Numbered from the stretch's first letter, positions 1 through 6,729 are shown. The stretch: 11,130 nt of DNA from Acinetobacter sp. UBA6641 (GCA_002455755.1 DKLL01000126.1:1660-12789), one strand, 5' to 3'. Translations and numbers: made by a program. The notes: generated from the sequence alone by a model not told the origin.

Positions 1-2025
1 GAATATTTTCAGGTTAAAAAAATAGATCAAGAACAATTAATTATGCCTAATAAGGCGGCTTTAGGCGCATTTCTAAATTATGATCTTTTTTATGGACAGA
101 CATCCCAGGATGAGAATTTTAATTCTTTAGCAGAATTAGGTGTTTTTAAAGATTATTGGATGTTTCAAAATTCCATACTTGTACGAGGTTTAGATAATAA
201 AGAAGATGAACCAACCTTAGCATTAGAAGATGTGAAAGAGGAAAAAGTAGTTCGTCTAAGATCATCTTTTAATCTGGATTTCCCGGATAAGTTTTTAAAT
301 TTAACACTTGGTGATACCACCACTATATCTAATCCTTTTGTTAGCTCGGTGCGCTATGGGGGATTAAGTTTTGGAACAAATTTTACAGATCGTCCGGATT
401 ATATTTATTGGAATATGCCAACTTTAAAAGGAAGTGCAGTTTTACCTTCGATAGTTGATTTATATATTAATGGTGTAAGTATTTCTCAACAGAGGGTTAA
501 TCCCGGGAACTATACGTTACAACCGGGGGCATTGATTCAACAATCTGGAGATGCTCAGGTGGTTGTTGAAGATATTTTAGGAAATAAAACAGTTCAAAAT
601 TTTCCTGTATATATTAATAATAAACTACTTAAACCTCAGTTAAATGAATATAATATTTCACTAGGTAAGATTAGATATAATTATGATCTTCAAAATGATG
701 ATTATAGGGAGTTTTTTTCAAATATTTATTTTAGGCGAGGTGTAGGTAATTTAACGACTTTAGGTTTAAATGCCGCATATAGTGAAGAAGTAAAAAATCT
801 AGGTTTATTATGGACTCAAGCAATTAGTAAATATGCATTATTAGACACATTTTTTGCAGGAAGTGATAGTAAGGATGGATCGGGATATTCAATTGGTGGA
901 TCGATTAGCCGAGCTATAAATAATATTTATTTAGGTTTTAGTGGTCAGTATTCTACTGATGGTTATAAAACTTTAGGTTACAGTAATGATGTATTTATTC
1001 CAAAATATGACTATATTTTTTATTTCAGTATATATGATTTACCAATAATAAATAATTTTAATCTGAATTATTTGGAGCGAGTTTATTATGAAGGAGACGA
1101 TTTTAATATTTCAGATAGCCGTATATTGAATATAGGTATTTCTAGAATGTTATATCCAAATCTTTCATTCAGTATCTCAGCTTTTAAAGAGTTCGCTGGT
1201 GAGCAAGATTCTGGTGCATATTTATCTTTAAATTATAGTTTCGGTAATAATAAAAATGCTTACTTCTCCCATTCAACTGATAATGAAACAAGAGTGCAAT
1301 TTGTTAAAGCTTCTCCGGCACAAACTGGATTTGATTATGTATTGGGTGCAACTCAGCGTCGGGGAAGTTTAGCATATCAAGCTTCTGGCCTATTGAAATC
1401 CAATGTAGGCGATTTACGTGTTCAATTGGATCAATCCGATGAATATGAAAACAATCAGGTGATTTATCGCGGTGCCGTTGTCTGGTTGGGGGGAAAAGTA
1501 GCATTAACTAAATCTGTGGATAATGCCTTTGCTTTAGTTAAAGTTGAGGGTTCTCCAGAGATTGATGTTACCAGGTCATTGTCGCCTGTAGGAAGCACCA
1601 ATAAAAATGGTTATTTGTTTGTACATAATATTATTCCTTATGTTCCTTATGATATTTCATTTGATCAAAATCAGTTAGCCATTGAAGATATATTTGATTA
1701 TTCAAGTCAAAAAATGATTGGACTAAATCAACGTGGCTATATTCTAGATTTTCCTGTGTATCACACCCAACAAGTGATTTTACGTTTATTGGATAAAAGT
1801 AATCAGCTTATGCCCCGTGCAAGCGAAGTTTATATCAATGATGACGAGAGTCAGTATTTCCCTATAGACGCTCAAGGCCGAGTGTATTTATATGGATTAA
1901 AGCCGGATAAATATCGGTTTTTAGCTAAAACGAAGGGTGGGGAGGTATGCCAGGGTACTTTTGAGGTATCTGATCAGAACCAGAAAGTAGTAGAGCAGTC
2001 AGTTATCGATGTAATTTGTCGCTAG
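1..2025 (+). CDS. Fimbrial outer-membrane usher (archaic/Csu-like), 5' truncated by window edge
   Basis: The reading frame is open from the first base, so the internal ATG at 43 is not the real start and the gene begins upstream of the window. The visible 674 residues belong to the FimD/PapC/CsuD usher family, whose 24-stranded outer-membrane barrel takes pilus subunits from a periplasmic chaperone, assembles them and secretes the fibre. Counting from the first codon, LNYD at residues 25-28 matches the end of the usher N-terminal domain. A barrel segment follows. A plug-domain-like stretch (LPSIVDLYINGVS onward) lies at about 148-207, then many alternating barrel strands rich in Tyr, Phe and Asn. 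The C-terminal domain ends with two cysteines at 650 and 673, a likely disulfide. Ushers are usually about 800 residues, so the signal peptide and much of the N-terminal domain are probably missing. Base composition is far more AT-rich than the genes right of 4600. A chaperone gene is expected further upstream. Confidence 0.93.
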   Translation, partial: EYFQVKKIDQEQLIMPNKAALGAFLNYDLFYGQTSQDENFNSLAELGVFKDYWMFQNSILVRGLDNKEDEPTLALEDVKEEKVVRLRSSFNLDFPDKFLNLTLGDTTTISNPFVSSVRYGGLSFGTNFTDRPDYIYWNMPTLKGSAVLPSIVDLYINGVSISQQRVNPGNYTLQPGALIQQSGDAQVVVEDILGNKTVQNFPVYINNKLLKPQLNEYNISLGKIRYNYDLQNDDYREFFSNIYFRRGVGNLTTLGLNAAYSEEVKNLGLLWTQAISKYALLDTFFAGSDSKDGSGYSIGGSISRAINNIYLGFSGQYSTDGYKTLGYSNDVFIPKYDYIFYFSIYDLPIINNFNLNYLERVYYEGDDFNISDSRILNIGISRMLYPNLSFSISAFKEFAGEQDSGAYLSLNYSFGNNKNAYFSHSTDNETRVQFVKASPAQTGFDYVLGATQRRGSLAYQASGLLKSNVGDLRVQLDQSDEYENNQVIYRGAVVWLGGKVALTKSVDNAFALVKVEGSPEIDVTRSLSPVGSTNKNGYLFVHNIIPYVPYDISFDQNQLAIEDIFDYSSQKMIGLNQRGYILDFPVYHTQQVILRLLDKSNQLMPRASEVYINDDESQYFPIDAQGRVYLYGLKPDKYRFLAKTKGGEVCQGTFEVSDQNQKVVEQSVIDVICR

Positions 2026-2043
2026 TTTAGTGAGGGTATTATA

Positions 2044-2457
2044 ATGAAAAAAAATATAATGGTGATCTTGTTGTATGCAAATTGTACTGTAGCAAATGCA
2101 GGGCAATGTTATTTAAATGCTATATCTGAACCTGTAATGCAATTGGCTGATTATTATCATAGTTTTGCTGCAACTTCATTCAGGGTCTTTTGCGATCAAG
2201 CCTATGCAATAAAATTTAATAGTCAAAATTTGCGGAGTTCGGACGGTTCAAGTTTTGTTTCAAACGGAAGCTATCGCTTGAAAACCCGAATGAGTATTTC
2301 AGGTCCTGTGAGAAATCAATGGAATGTTCCTCTGTCTCAATCGGGAAATTCAAAAGATAGTAAATATGTTATTGCAGTACGACTGGAAGAGCAGCCTTCT
2401 ATACGTACTCCCGTGGGTATTTACAGTGATGTCATCTTTGTAAATCTATTGTTTTAG
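2044..2457 (+). CDS. Secreted spore-coat-U (SCPU)-type pilus subunit, short
   Basis: This 137-residue protein has a signal peptide with a likely cut after ANA at residue 19, giving a mature protein of about 118 residues. Two cysteines (C22 and C50) are placed for the disulfide typical of SCPU-domain subunits. The C-terminal segment (TPVGIYSDVIFVNLLF) matches the last strands of that fold. SCPU proteins are the subunits of archaic (Csu-type) chaperone-usher pili, and the usher gene ends only 18 bases upstream. A GAGG ribosome binding site at 2032-2035 supports the ATG at 2044. In contrast to CsuE, the two-domain tip adhesin that ends the csu operon, this protein has one domain. Only two mature residues precede the first cysteine, so there seems to be no N-terminal donor strand. 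It is probably the last gene of the operon. Its exact role (tip, terminator or minor subunit) is inferred. Confidence 0.8.
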   Translation: MKKNIMVILLYANCTVANAGQCYLNAISEPVMQLADYYHSFAATSFRVFCDQAYAIKFNSQNLRSSDGSSFVSNGSYRLKTRMSISGPVRNQWNVPLSQSGNSKDSKYVIAVRLEEQPSIRTPVGIYSDVIFVNLLF

Positions 2458-2655
2458 TTACTTTGCCTTACTGAAGAACTTACTGGAGTTCAAAATGAAA
2501 CTAAAAATAATCTTTAAAAATGAAATGAATGAGAAGTGAATGGTTTATAGGGTAGTTCTATGATGATACCAAATTCAATAAACGGTCATCTAAAAATCAT
2601 CAAACTGAAAGAAATCACATCTAAACTGAATTAAAAATAATGATCATGGTGTGGT
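2458..2655. other. AT-rich intergenic spacer between pilus operon and glycosyltransferase gene
   Basis: No convincing gene lies in this 198-base spacer. An ATG at 2494 opens only a 13-codon frame. I see no GC-rich hairpin with a T-tract, so the end of the pilus operon is not marked by a recognisable intrinsic terminator. The spacer must hold the promoter of the downstream glycosyltransferase gene unless transcription reads through, but no good -35/-10 pair stands out. It contains short direct repeats (CTTACTG at 2467 and 2479; AAACTGAA at 2602 and 2623; CATCTAAA at 2587 and 2618) and the palindrome ATGATCAT at 2640-2647. Confidence 0.6.
2587..2630. repeat. Short direct repeats upstream of the glycosyltransferase gene
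   Basis: AAACTGAA occurs at 2602-2609 and 2623-2630, a 21-base period, which is about two turns of DNA. CATCTAAA occurs at 2587-2594 and 2618-2625. The two sets merge into a degenerate unit resembling CATC(T)AAACTGAA. They lie 26 to 69 bases before the start codon at 2656, where an operator would be plausible. In DNA this AT-rich, chance is a serious alternative. Confidence 0.3.
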
Positions 2656-3939
2656 ATGACAAATTTGAATGCAACCAGCCTGCTAAAACAACAAGATTTT
2701 CCAGAAAGTTTTCAATTTTATTTTAAAAAAAATAAGCATGACCCCACTTTTGATGAGGTGGCAGTACTTCAGGATTTAATTCGTCCACGACTCAAAATTG
2801 CGATTGTGACAGAAACCTGGTCTCCGGAAATTAATGGCGTGGCACTGTCTTTATTGCAACTCTGTAAGGGCTTGCAAAAGCAAGGTCATAAAATTTTATT
2901 GATTAGGCCGGAACAAAAGCTGGTTTGTAATGAATTCCTGCCAAATCAGGAATGTTTGGTTAGGGCCCAAGCTATTCCTCAATATCCGAGCTTGCAATTT
3001 GGCTGGCCCCAATTTTTAAAAGTTTCTCAAGCATTAGACCATTTTGCACCGAATGTGGTGCATATAGTGACCGAAGGGCCATTGGGACTCAGTGTATTGC
3101 AAGCGGCTAAAAGCAAGCGGATTCCTGTTTCCAGCGGTTTCCATTCACCTTTTCAAGAATTTAGCCGCTATTTCGATTTGGCCTTTTTAATTAAGCCCAT
3201 TCAGCGCTATTTACGTTGGTTTCATAACAATACACAACTCACCTGTATTCCCAGTAAAGATACAGAATATATTTTAAGAGAATTTGGTATTTGTTGTCCT
3301 TTGCTGGTGGTCGGACGCGGTGTAGATGTGACCCGTTTTTCTCCGCAATATTATTCAGAAGTTTTACGTCAACAGTGGAAGGTCACCTCCAGCACCAAGG
3401 TTATGCTGTATGTCGGGCGACTCTCTCCTGAAAAGGAAATTGATGTTTTGATTCAAGCCTATGTCGCAATGAAAAAACATAGCCAGCAGGATATCAAGCT
3501 GGTCATTGTGGGGGATGGGCCGGAACGGAATCGCCTGGAAATGTTATGTCAGGATGGCGAGGTTATTTTTACAGGAAACCTATCAGGTCTGAAGCTTGCT
3601 CAGGCCTATGCAAGTGCAAATGTTTTTGTGTTTGCGAGTCAGGTGGAAACTTTTGGTAATGTGGTACTTGAGGCGATGGCTAGTGGCTTGCCGGTAATTG
3701 CCTATAATTATGCCTGTGCGCATTTGCATGTTAGAAACGGCGAGACTGGCTGGTTAAGTGCTTTAGGAGATACAACAGGTTTCATTCAGTCAATTTATAC
3801 CTTGCCAAATAATCAGCGACTGAAACATATGGGACTTCAGGCCCGAGAAGCTGTGCAGCATATAGGTTGGCAATATCCCGTGCAGCAGTTTGAACAAGCA
3901 TTGTACAGAGTAGCAATGGAGAAGGAAATGACATCCTGA
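2656..3939 (+). CDS. GT4-type (GT-B fold) glycosyltransferase
   Basis: This 427-residue protein is a retaining glycosyltransferase with two Rossmann-like domains. The N-terminal domain starts near residue 46 (LKIAIVTETWSPEINGVA, with the loop NGVA at 60-63) and contains a GFHSPF loop at 161-166. The C-terminal donor-binding domain shows GRGVDVTRFSP (220-230), GRLSPEK (254-260), GDGPER (286-291) and the EX7E motif at E331/E339 followed by ASGLPVIAY. These features resemble the MgtA/PimB-like branch that mannosylates or glycosylates lipid acceptors, but the sugar and acceptor cannot be read here. There is no transmembrane segment, so it is probably cytosolic or peripheral at the inner membrane. 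About 45 residues precede the fold. ATG 2656 is the first ATG after an in-frame TGA at 2641, and it has only a weak ribosome binding site. A PAP2 phosphatase gene follows 31 bases downstream and probably shares the transcript. Confidence 0.9.
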   Translation: MTNLNATSLLKQQDFPESFQFYFKKNKHDPTFDEVAVLQDLIRPRLKIAIVTETWSPEINGVALSLLQLCKGLQKQGHKILLIRPEQKLVCNEFLPNQECLVRAQAIPQYPSLQFGWPQFLKVSQALDHFAPNVVHIVTEGPLGLSVLQAAKSKRIPVSSGFHSPFQEFSRYFDLAFLIKPIQRYLRWFHNNTQLTCIPSKDTEYILREFGICCPLLVVGRGVDVTRFSPQYYSEVLRQQWKVTSSTKVMLYVGRLSPEKEIDVLIQAYVAMKKHSQQDIKLVIVGDGPERNRLEMLCQDGEVIFTGNLSGLKLAQAYASANVFVFASQVETFGNVVLEAMASGLPVIAYNYACAHLHVRNGETGWLSALGDTTGFIQSIYTLPNNQRLKHMGLQAREAVQHIGWQYPVQQFEQALYRVAMEKEMTS

Positions 3940-3941
3940 AT

Positions 3942-3959
3942 TTTAAGCACAAGCTTAAA
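3942..3959 (+). promoter_or_regulatory. Small hairpin overlapping the ribosome binding site of the PAP2 gene
   Basis: TTTAAGC (3942-3948) and GCTTAAA (3953-3959) are perfect inverted copies around the loop ACAA. The right arm supplies the first three bases of the ribosome binding site AAAGGAG (3957-3963) for the ATG at 3971. The stem is short and mostly A-U, with no T-tract, so it is not a terminator. It could mildly limit initiation on the second gene or make it depend on ribosomes finishing the glycosyltransferase gene, whose stop codon is at 3937-3939. Function is inferred. Confidence 0.35.
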
Positions 3960-3970
3960 GGAGCATCATC

Positions 3971-4522
3971 ATGAATTTTAAAAAAGCAAAAATAACGATG
4001 TTGGATCTCGATTTAAAAGGCTGTTTATATCTAAACCACCTGTCACATTCACACGCTGTAGCCTACTTTTTTAAAATAATTAGCCGTTTTGGTAATGGCT
4101 TGTTTTGGCTGATTATGCTGGCTAGTTTGTGGGTGCTGGAAGGCGCATTATATATAGTGCAGTTGTTATATTTGCTGATTAGCGGACTTGTAGGCACGGC
4201 TATTTATAAAATATTAAAAGACAAAACTGTACGCCCACGACCTTATCAAGTACATCAGGTTATTCGGTTGCAGGAACCGCCGCTGGATCATTTTAGTTTT
4301 CCTTCTGGACATACTTTACATGCCGTTATGGCGAGTACGGTATTAGGTTATATCCAGCCGGTATTACTTGTTCTGATGTTGCCCTTTACCATTTTGGTGG
4401 CTATATCACGGATGGTATTAGGACTGCATTATCCTAGTGATGTGCTGGTAGGAGCATTGATTGGTGCCGTGATTGCCGGTGGCATTATTGTGAGCGCACC
4501 GTTTTTTAATATCATGTTATAA
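3971..4522 (+). CDS. PAP2-family membrane phosphatase
   Basis: This 183-residue inner-membrane protein carries the complete three-part PAP2 signature. KX6RP is at K83-R90-P91, PSGH at 111-114, and SRX5HX3D at S146, R147, H153 and D157. The second and third motifs contain the two histidines used in the phosphohistidine mechanism. Hydrophobic stretches at about 43-58, 60-77, 117-140 and 158-175 fit the usual multi-span layout with the active site at the membrane face. Family members remove phosphate from phosphatidic acid, phosphatidylglycerol phosphate or undecaprenyl pyrophosphate. Which one applies cannot be read from sequence. The start is fixed by AAAGGAG at 3957-3963, seven bases before the ATG. 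Its position behind a lipid-type glycosyltransferase suggests it acts on a lipid phosphate in the same envelope pathway or recycles a lipid carrier. No clear terminator follows. Confidence 0.92.
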   Translation: MNFKKAKITMLDLDLKGCLYLNHLSHSHAVAYFFKIISRFGNGLFWLIMLASLWVLEGALYIVQLLYLLISGLVGTAIYKILKDKTVRPRPYQVHQVIRLQEPPLDHFSFPSGHTLHAVMASTVLGYIQPVLLVLMLPFTILVAISRMVLGLHYPSDVLVGALIGAVIAGGIIVSAPFFNIML

Positions 4523-4611
4523 AAATCAGGGTAGATGAATCAGGAAACTCATGCGTTTTTTATAAAATTTGCTAAAGTACTGCCACTGATTTGAAAATAT
4601 TAGGAATAGTC

Positions 4612-4812
4612 ATGGGTTTACGCTGGACAGATACCATTGATATCGCGATTGAGCTTTCTGAAGCGCATCCAGATGTGGATCCGCAATGGATTCGTTTCAC
4701 CGATTTACATACTTGGGTATGTGCTTTACCTGACTTTAGCGATGATCCCAACAAATCAACCGAAGGTTTGCTGGAAGGGATTCAAATGGCCTGGATTGAC
4801 GAAGTCCGTTAA
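4612..4812 (+). CDS. iscX: Iron-sulfur assembly protein IscX
   Basis: The product is 66 residues, the same length as E. coli IscX, and keeps its hallmark pattern: MGL-WTD at the start, then HPDVDPQ, RFTDLHTWVCALPDF-DDP at about 28-46, and WIDE near the end. IscX is a small acidic adaptor that binds the cysteine desulfurase IscS, may donate iron, and tunes the rate of cluster assembly on IscU. The frame can be extended upstream to a TTG at 4591. The ATG at 4612 is preferred because it matches the family start and has AGGA at 4602-4605 six bases upstream. The neighbours fdx and hscA, which precede iscX in Pseudomonas and E. coli, are absent here, and a PAP2 gene takes their place. ndk follows 111 bases downstream, as in Pseudomonas. 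Confidence 0.93.
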   Translation: MGLRWTDTIDIAIELSEAHPDVDPQWIRFTDLHTWVCALPDFSDDPNKSTEGLLEGIQMAWIDEVR

Positions 4813-4822
4813 TCGTTACATC

Positions 4823-4880
4823 GAAAAAAGCATTTTTTTTACAGTTTAAAAGCAGAAAAAAGCCCATTATTCGGTATAAT
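4823..4880 (+). promoter_or_regulatory. Probable ndk promoter with perfect -10 and A/T-tract upstream region
   Basis: TATAAT at 4875-4880 is an exact match to the sigma-70 -10 hexamer and lies 44 bases before the ndk ATG, predicting transcription start near 4887. No good -35 hexamer stands 16-18 bases upstream. There is instead an A-tract (4856-4861) in the -35 zone and a run of eight T (4833-4840) at about -54 to -47, where an UP element would bind the RNA polymerase alpha subunit. The nonamer GAAAAAAGC occurs twice, at 4823-4831 and 4855-4863. Confidence 0.65.
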
Positions 4881-4923
4881 GCGGCAAATTTTCATGTCAA
4901 CAATTGACTTAAGGAGCCAATCA

Positions 4924-5355
4924 ATGGCTATTGAACGTACTTTATCTATCGTAAAACCAGACGCAGTTGCTAAAAACCACATCGGTGATATCTTTGCTCG
5001 TTTTGAGAAAGCGGGTCTTAAAATCGTTGCAACTAAAATGAAACACTTGACTCAAGCTGAAGCTGAAGGCTTCTATGCTGAGCACAAAGAACGTGGTTTC
5101 TTTGGTGATTTAGTTGCGTTCATGACTTCTGGTCCAGTTGTTGTTTCAGTTCTTGAAGGCGAAAATGCAGTTCTTGCTCACCGTGACATCCTTGGCGCAA
5201 CGAATCCTAAAGAAGCTGCTCCTGGTACAATCCGTGCAGACTTTGCTGTAAGCATCGACGAAAACGCTGCTCACGGTTCTGACTCTGTAGCATCTGCTGA
5301 CCGCGAAATTAACTACTTCTTCGCGCAAACTGAGATTGCTCCACGTACTCGTTAA
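4924..5355 (+). CDS. ndk: Nucleoside diphosphate kinase
   Basis: This cytosolic enzyme moves the terminal phosphate of ATP to other nucleoside diphosphates through a phosphohistidine, balancing the NTP and dNTP pools. The 143-residue length equals that of E. coli Ndk. The active-site histidine is H117 in NAAHGSDS. Other nucleotide- and phosphate-binding residues are visible at K11 (VKPDAV), R104 (GTIRADFA) and N114. The frame is open back to an ATG at 4879, but that codon overlaps the -10 element. The ATG at 4924 has AAGGAG at 4911-4916 seven bases upstream and matches the family N-terminus ([15 protein letters not shown]). The gene appears to be transcribed on its own, from the promoter ending at 4880 to the terminator at 5371-5408. 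Confidence 0.98.
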   Translation: MAIERTLSIVKPDAVAKNHIGDIFARFEKAGLKIVATKMKHLTQAEAEGFYAEHKERGFFGDLVAFMTSGPVVVSVLEGENAVLAHRDILGATNPKEAAPGTIRADFAVSIDENAAHGSDSVASADREINYFFAQTEIAPRTR

Positions 5356-5370
5356 TTCGAAGTATTCAAG

Positions 5371-5408
5371 CCAGATAAGTGTTATTATACTTATCTGGTT
5401 TTTTTATT
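5371..5408 (+). terminator. Intrinsic terminator after ndk
   Basis: A perfect 10-bp stem is formed by CCAGATAAGT (5371-5380) and ACTTATCTGG (5389-5398), with the 8-base loop GTTATTAT and then seven T (5399-5405). It starts 15 bases after the ndk stop codon. There is no A-tract on the left flank, so it should work in the + direction only. It separates ndk from the rlmN operon. Confidence 0.93.
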
Positions 5409-5433
5409 CCCTGCATCATCCTTTGCTCAGATA

Positions 5434-5469
5434 TTGAGCTTCTCCTTTTATCTTTAGACATAGTTTAGG
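5434..5469 (+). promoter_or_regulatory. Possible weak rlmN operon promoter and ribosome binding site
   Basis: The terminator upstream implies that the rlmN operon needs its own promoter between 5409 and 5477. The best pair I can see is TTGAGC (5434-5439) and CATAGT (5459-5464), each 4 of 6 to consensus with a long 19-base spacer. TTGCTC at 5423-5428 with an AT-rich -10 near 5446-5454 is an alternative. AGG at 5467-5469 is a modest ribosome binding site for the ATG at 5478. Confidence 0.25.
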
Positions 5470-5477
5470 TAATACAC

Positions 5478-6713
5478 ATGAGTACTGAAGTAGTCGCTAC
5501 ATCAGCTGTTACTGATGCACAGCAACCATCTCCATCCGCTCCGACACAGCAAAATGCTGTCGAGAAAGTGAACTTACTGGGTATGTCTCGTCCGCAAATG
5601 GAAAAATTCTTCGAAGATATGGGGGAGAAGAAGTTCCGTGCCGGTCAGGTGATGAAATGGATTCACCAGTTCTTCGTGACTGACTTTGCTGAAATGACCA
5701 ATATTTCAGGCAAACTACGCGAAAAGCTGGAAAAGATTTGCGAAATTAAAGCGCCGGAAGTGGTGCATAAAAACTATTCCAAAGACGGTACCCGTAAATG
5801 GGTATTCCGTGTCGGCGACGGTGAAGGTTCCCTTGTCGAAACGGTATTGATTCCTGCTGAACATCGTAGTGGCCTACGTCGTACCTTGTGCATTTCTTCT
5901 CAGGTAGGCTGTGCGCTGGATTGTTCATTCTGTTCAACCGGTAAACAGGGTTTCCAGCGTGATTTGACCCAAGCCGAAATTATCGGTCAGCTGTGGATGG
6001 CGAACTATTCCTATATGGAAGACGTGCCCGTGCTTGAGCGTGAGCGTTCGGTGACCAACGTGGTGATGATGGGCATGGGTGAGCCACTTCTCAACTATGA
6101 CGCCGTACTGAATTCGATGCGCATTATGCTGGATGATTTTGCATACGGCATGTCAAAACGCCGTGTGACTTTATCGACTTCAGGGGTGGTGCCGAAAATC
6201 GATCAAATGGTGAAAGATATTGATGTGGCACTGGCCATTTCATTGCATGCACCAAATGATGAACTGCGTAATGAGCTGGTGCCGATCAATAAAAAATATC
6301 CGTTAGAACAGCTGATCGCTGCCTGTCAGCGTTATATTGCCAAAGATGGTAATGAAAGCTCGCGTAAGCACGTGACCATTGAATATGTGATGCTGGATGG
6401 CGTAAATGACCATCCTGAACATGCACAACAAATGATTAAATTACTTAAGAACCTGCCAAGTAAGATTAATTTAATTCCATTTAATCCGTTCCCGCATGCG
6501 CCTTATGGTCGTTCAAGCCGTAACCGGATTATTTCTTTCCAAAAAACTTTGTCTGATGCTGGTTTTGTGTGTACGATTCGTCAGACACGTGGTGATGATA
6601 TTGATGCCGCGTGCGGACAGTTAGTCGGACAAGTGGCTGACCGTACCCGTCGTGCGGAGCAGTGGAAAAAGAAAGTGGCGCAGCAAAACGAGATTCTGCG
6701 CACTCAGGGATAA
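5478..6713 (+). CDS. rlmN: Dual-specificity 23S rRNA/tRNA adenine-C2 methyltransferase RlmN
   Basis: RlmN is a radical-SAM enzyme that methylates C2 of A2503 in 23S rRNA and of A37 in certain tRNAs, supporting translational accuracy. The 4Fe-4S motif CX3CX2C is at C145, C149 and C152 (CALDCSFC). The GMGEP motif is at 199-203. The two further catalytic cysteines correspond to C138 (RTLCIS, seven residues before the cluster motif, like E. coli C118) and C365 ([18 protein letters not shown], like E. coli C355). So all residues of the methyl-transfer mechanism are present. At 411 residues it is longer than the E. coli protein (384). The extra length is mostly a Pro/Gln/Ala/Ser-rich N-terminal stretch of about 30 residues that looks disordered. 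The start has only a modest ribosome binding site. pilF follows 16 bases after the stop. Confidence 0.97.
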   Translation: MSTEVVATSAVTDAQQPSPSAPTQQNAVEKVNLLGMSRPQMEKFFEDMGEKKFRAGQVMKWIHQFFVTDFAEMTNISGKLREKLEKICEIKAPEVVHKNYSKDGTRKWVFRVGDGEGSLVETVLIPAEHRSGLRRTLCISSQVGCALDCSFCSTGKQGFQRDLTQAEIIGQLWMANYSYMEDVPVLERERSVTNVVMMGMGEPLLNYDAVLNSMRIMLDDFAYGMSKRRVTLSTSGVVPKIDQMVKDIDVALAISLHAPNDELRNELVPINKKYPLEQLIAACQRYIAKDGNESSRKHVTIEYVMLDGVNDHPEHAQQMIKLLKNLPSKINLIPFNPFPHAPYGRSSRNRIISFQKTLSDAGFVCTIRQTRGDDIDAACGQLVGQVADRTRRAEQWKKKVAQQNEILRTQG

Positions 6714-6729
6714 TAAAAGGGGATGTCAA

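Noticed and set aside
2494..2538. Small open frame of 13 codons in the spacer after the SCPU gene
   Set aside because: Very short, Lys/Asn-rich as expected by chance in AT-rich DNA, no clear ribosome binding site.
4557..4566. TTTTATAAAA palindrome upstream of iscX, considered as a terminator for the PAP2 gene or an iscX promoter
   Set aside because: There is no GC-containing stem and no -35 element at a suitable distance.
4823..4840. GAAAAAAGCATTTTTTTT after iscX, considered as an intrinsic terminator
   Set aside because: The stem would be A-T pairs only with a three-base loop, too weak to call; it is more sensibly part of the ndk promoter region.
4637..4849. A 70-codon + strand frame overlapping iscX
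   Set aside because: It is iscX read in another frame; the iscX frame matches its family along the full length.
4879..4923. Upstream in-frame ATG for ndk
   Set aside because: It overlaps the -10 element, and the ATG at 4924 has a strong ribosome binding site and the family N-terminus.
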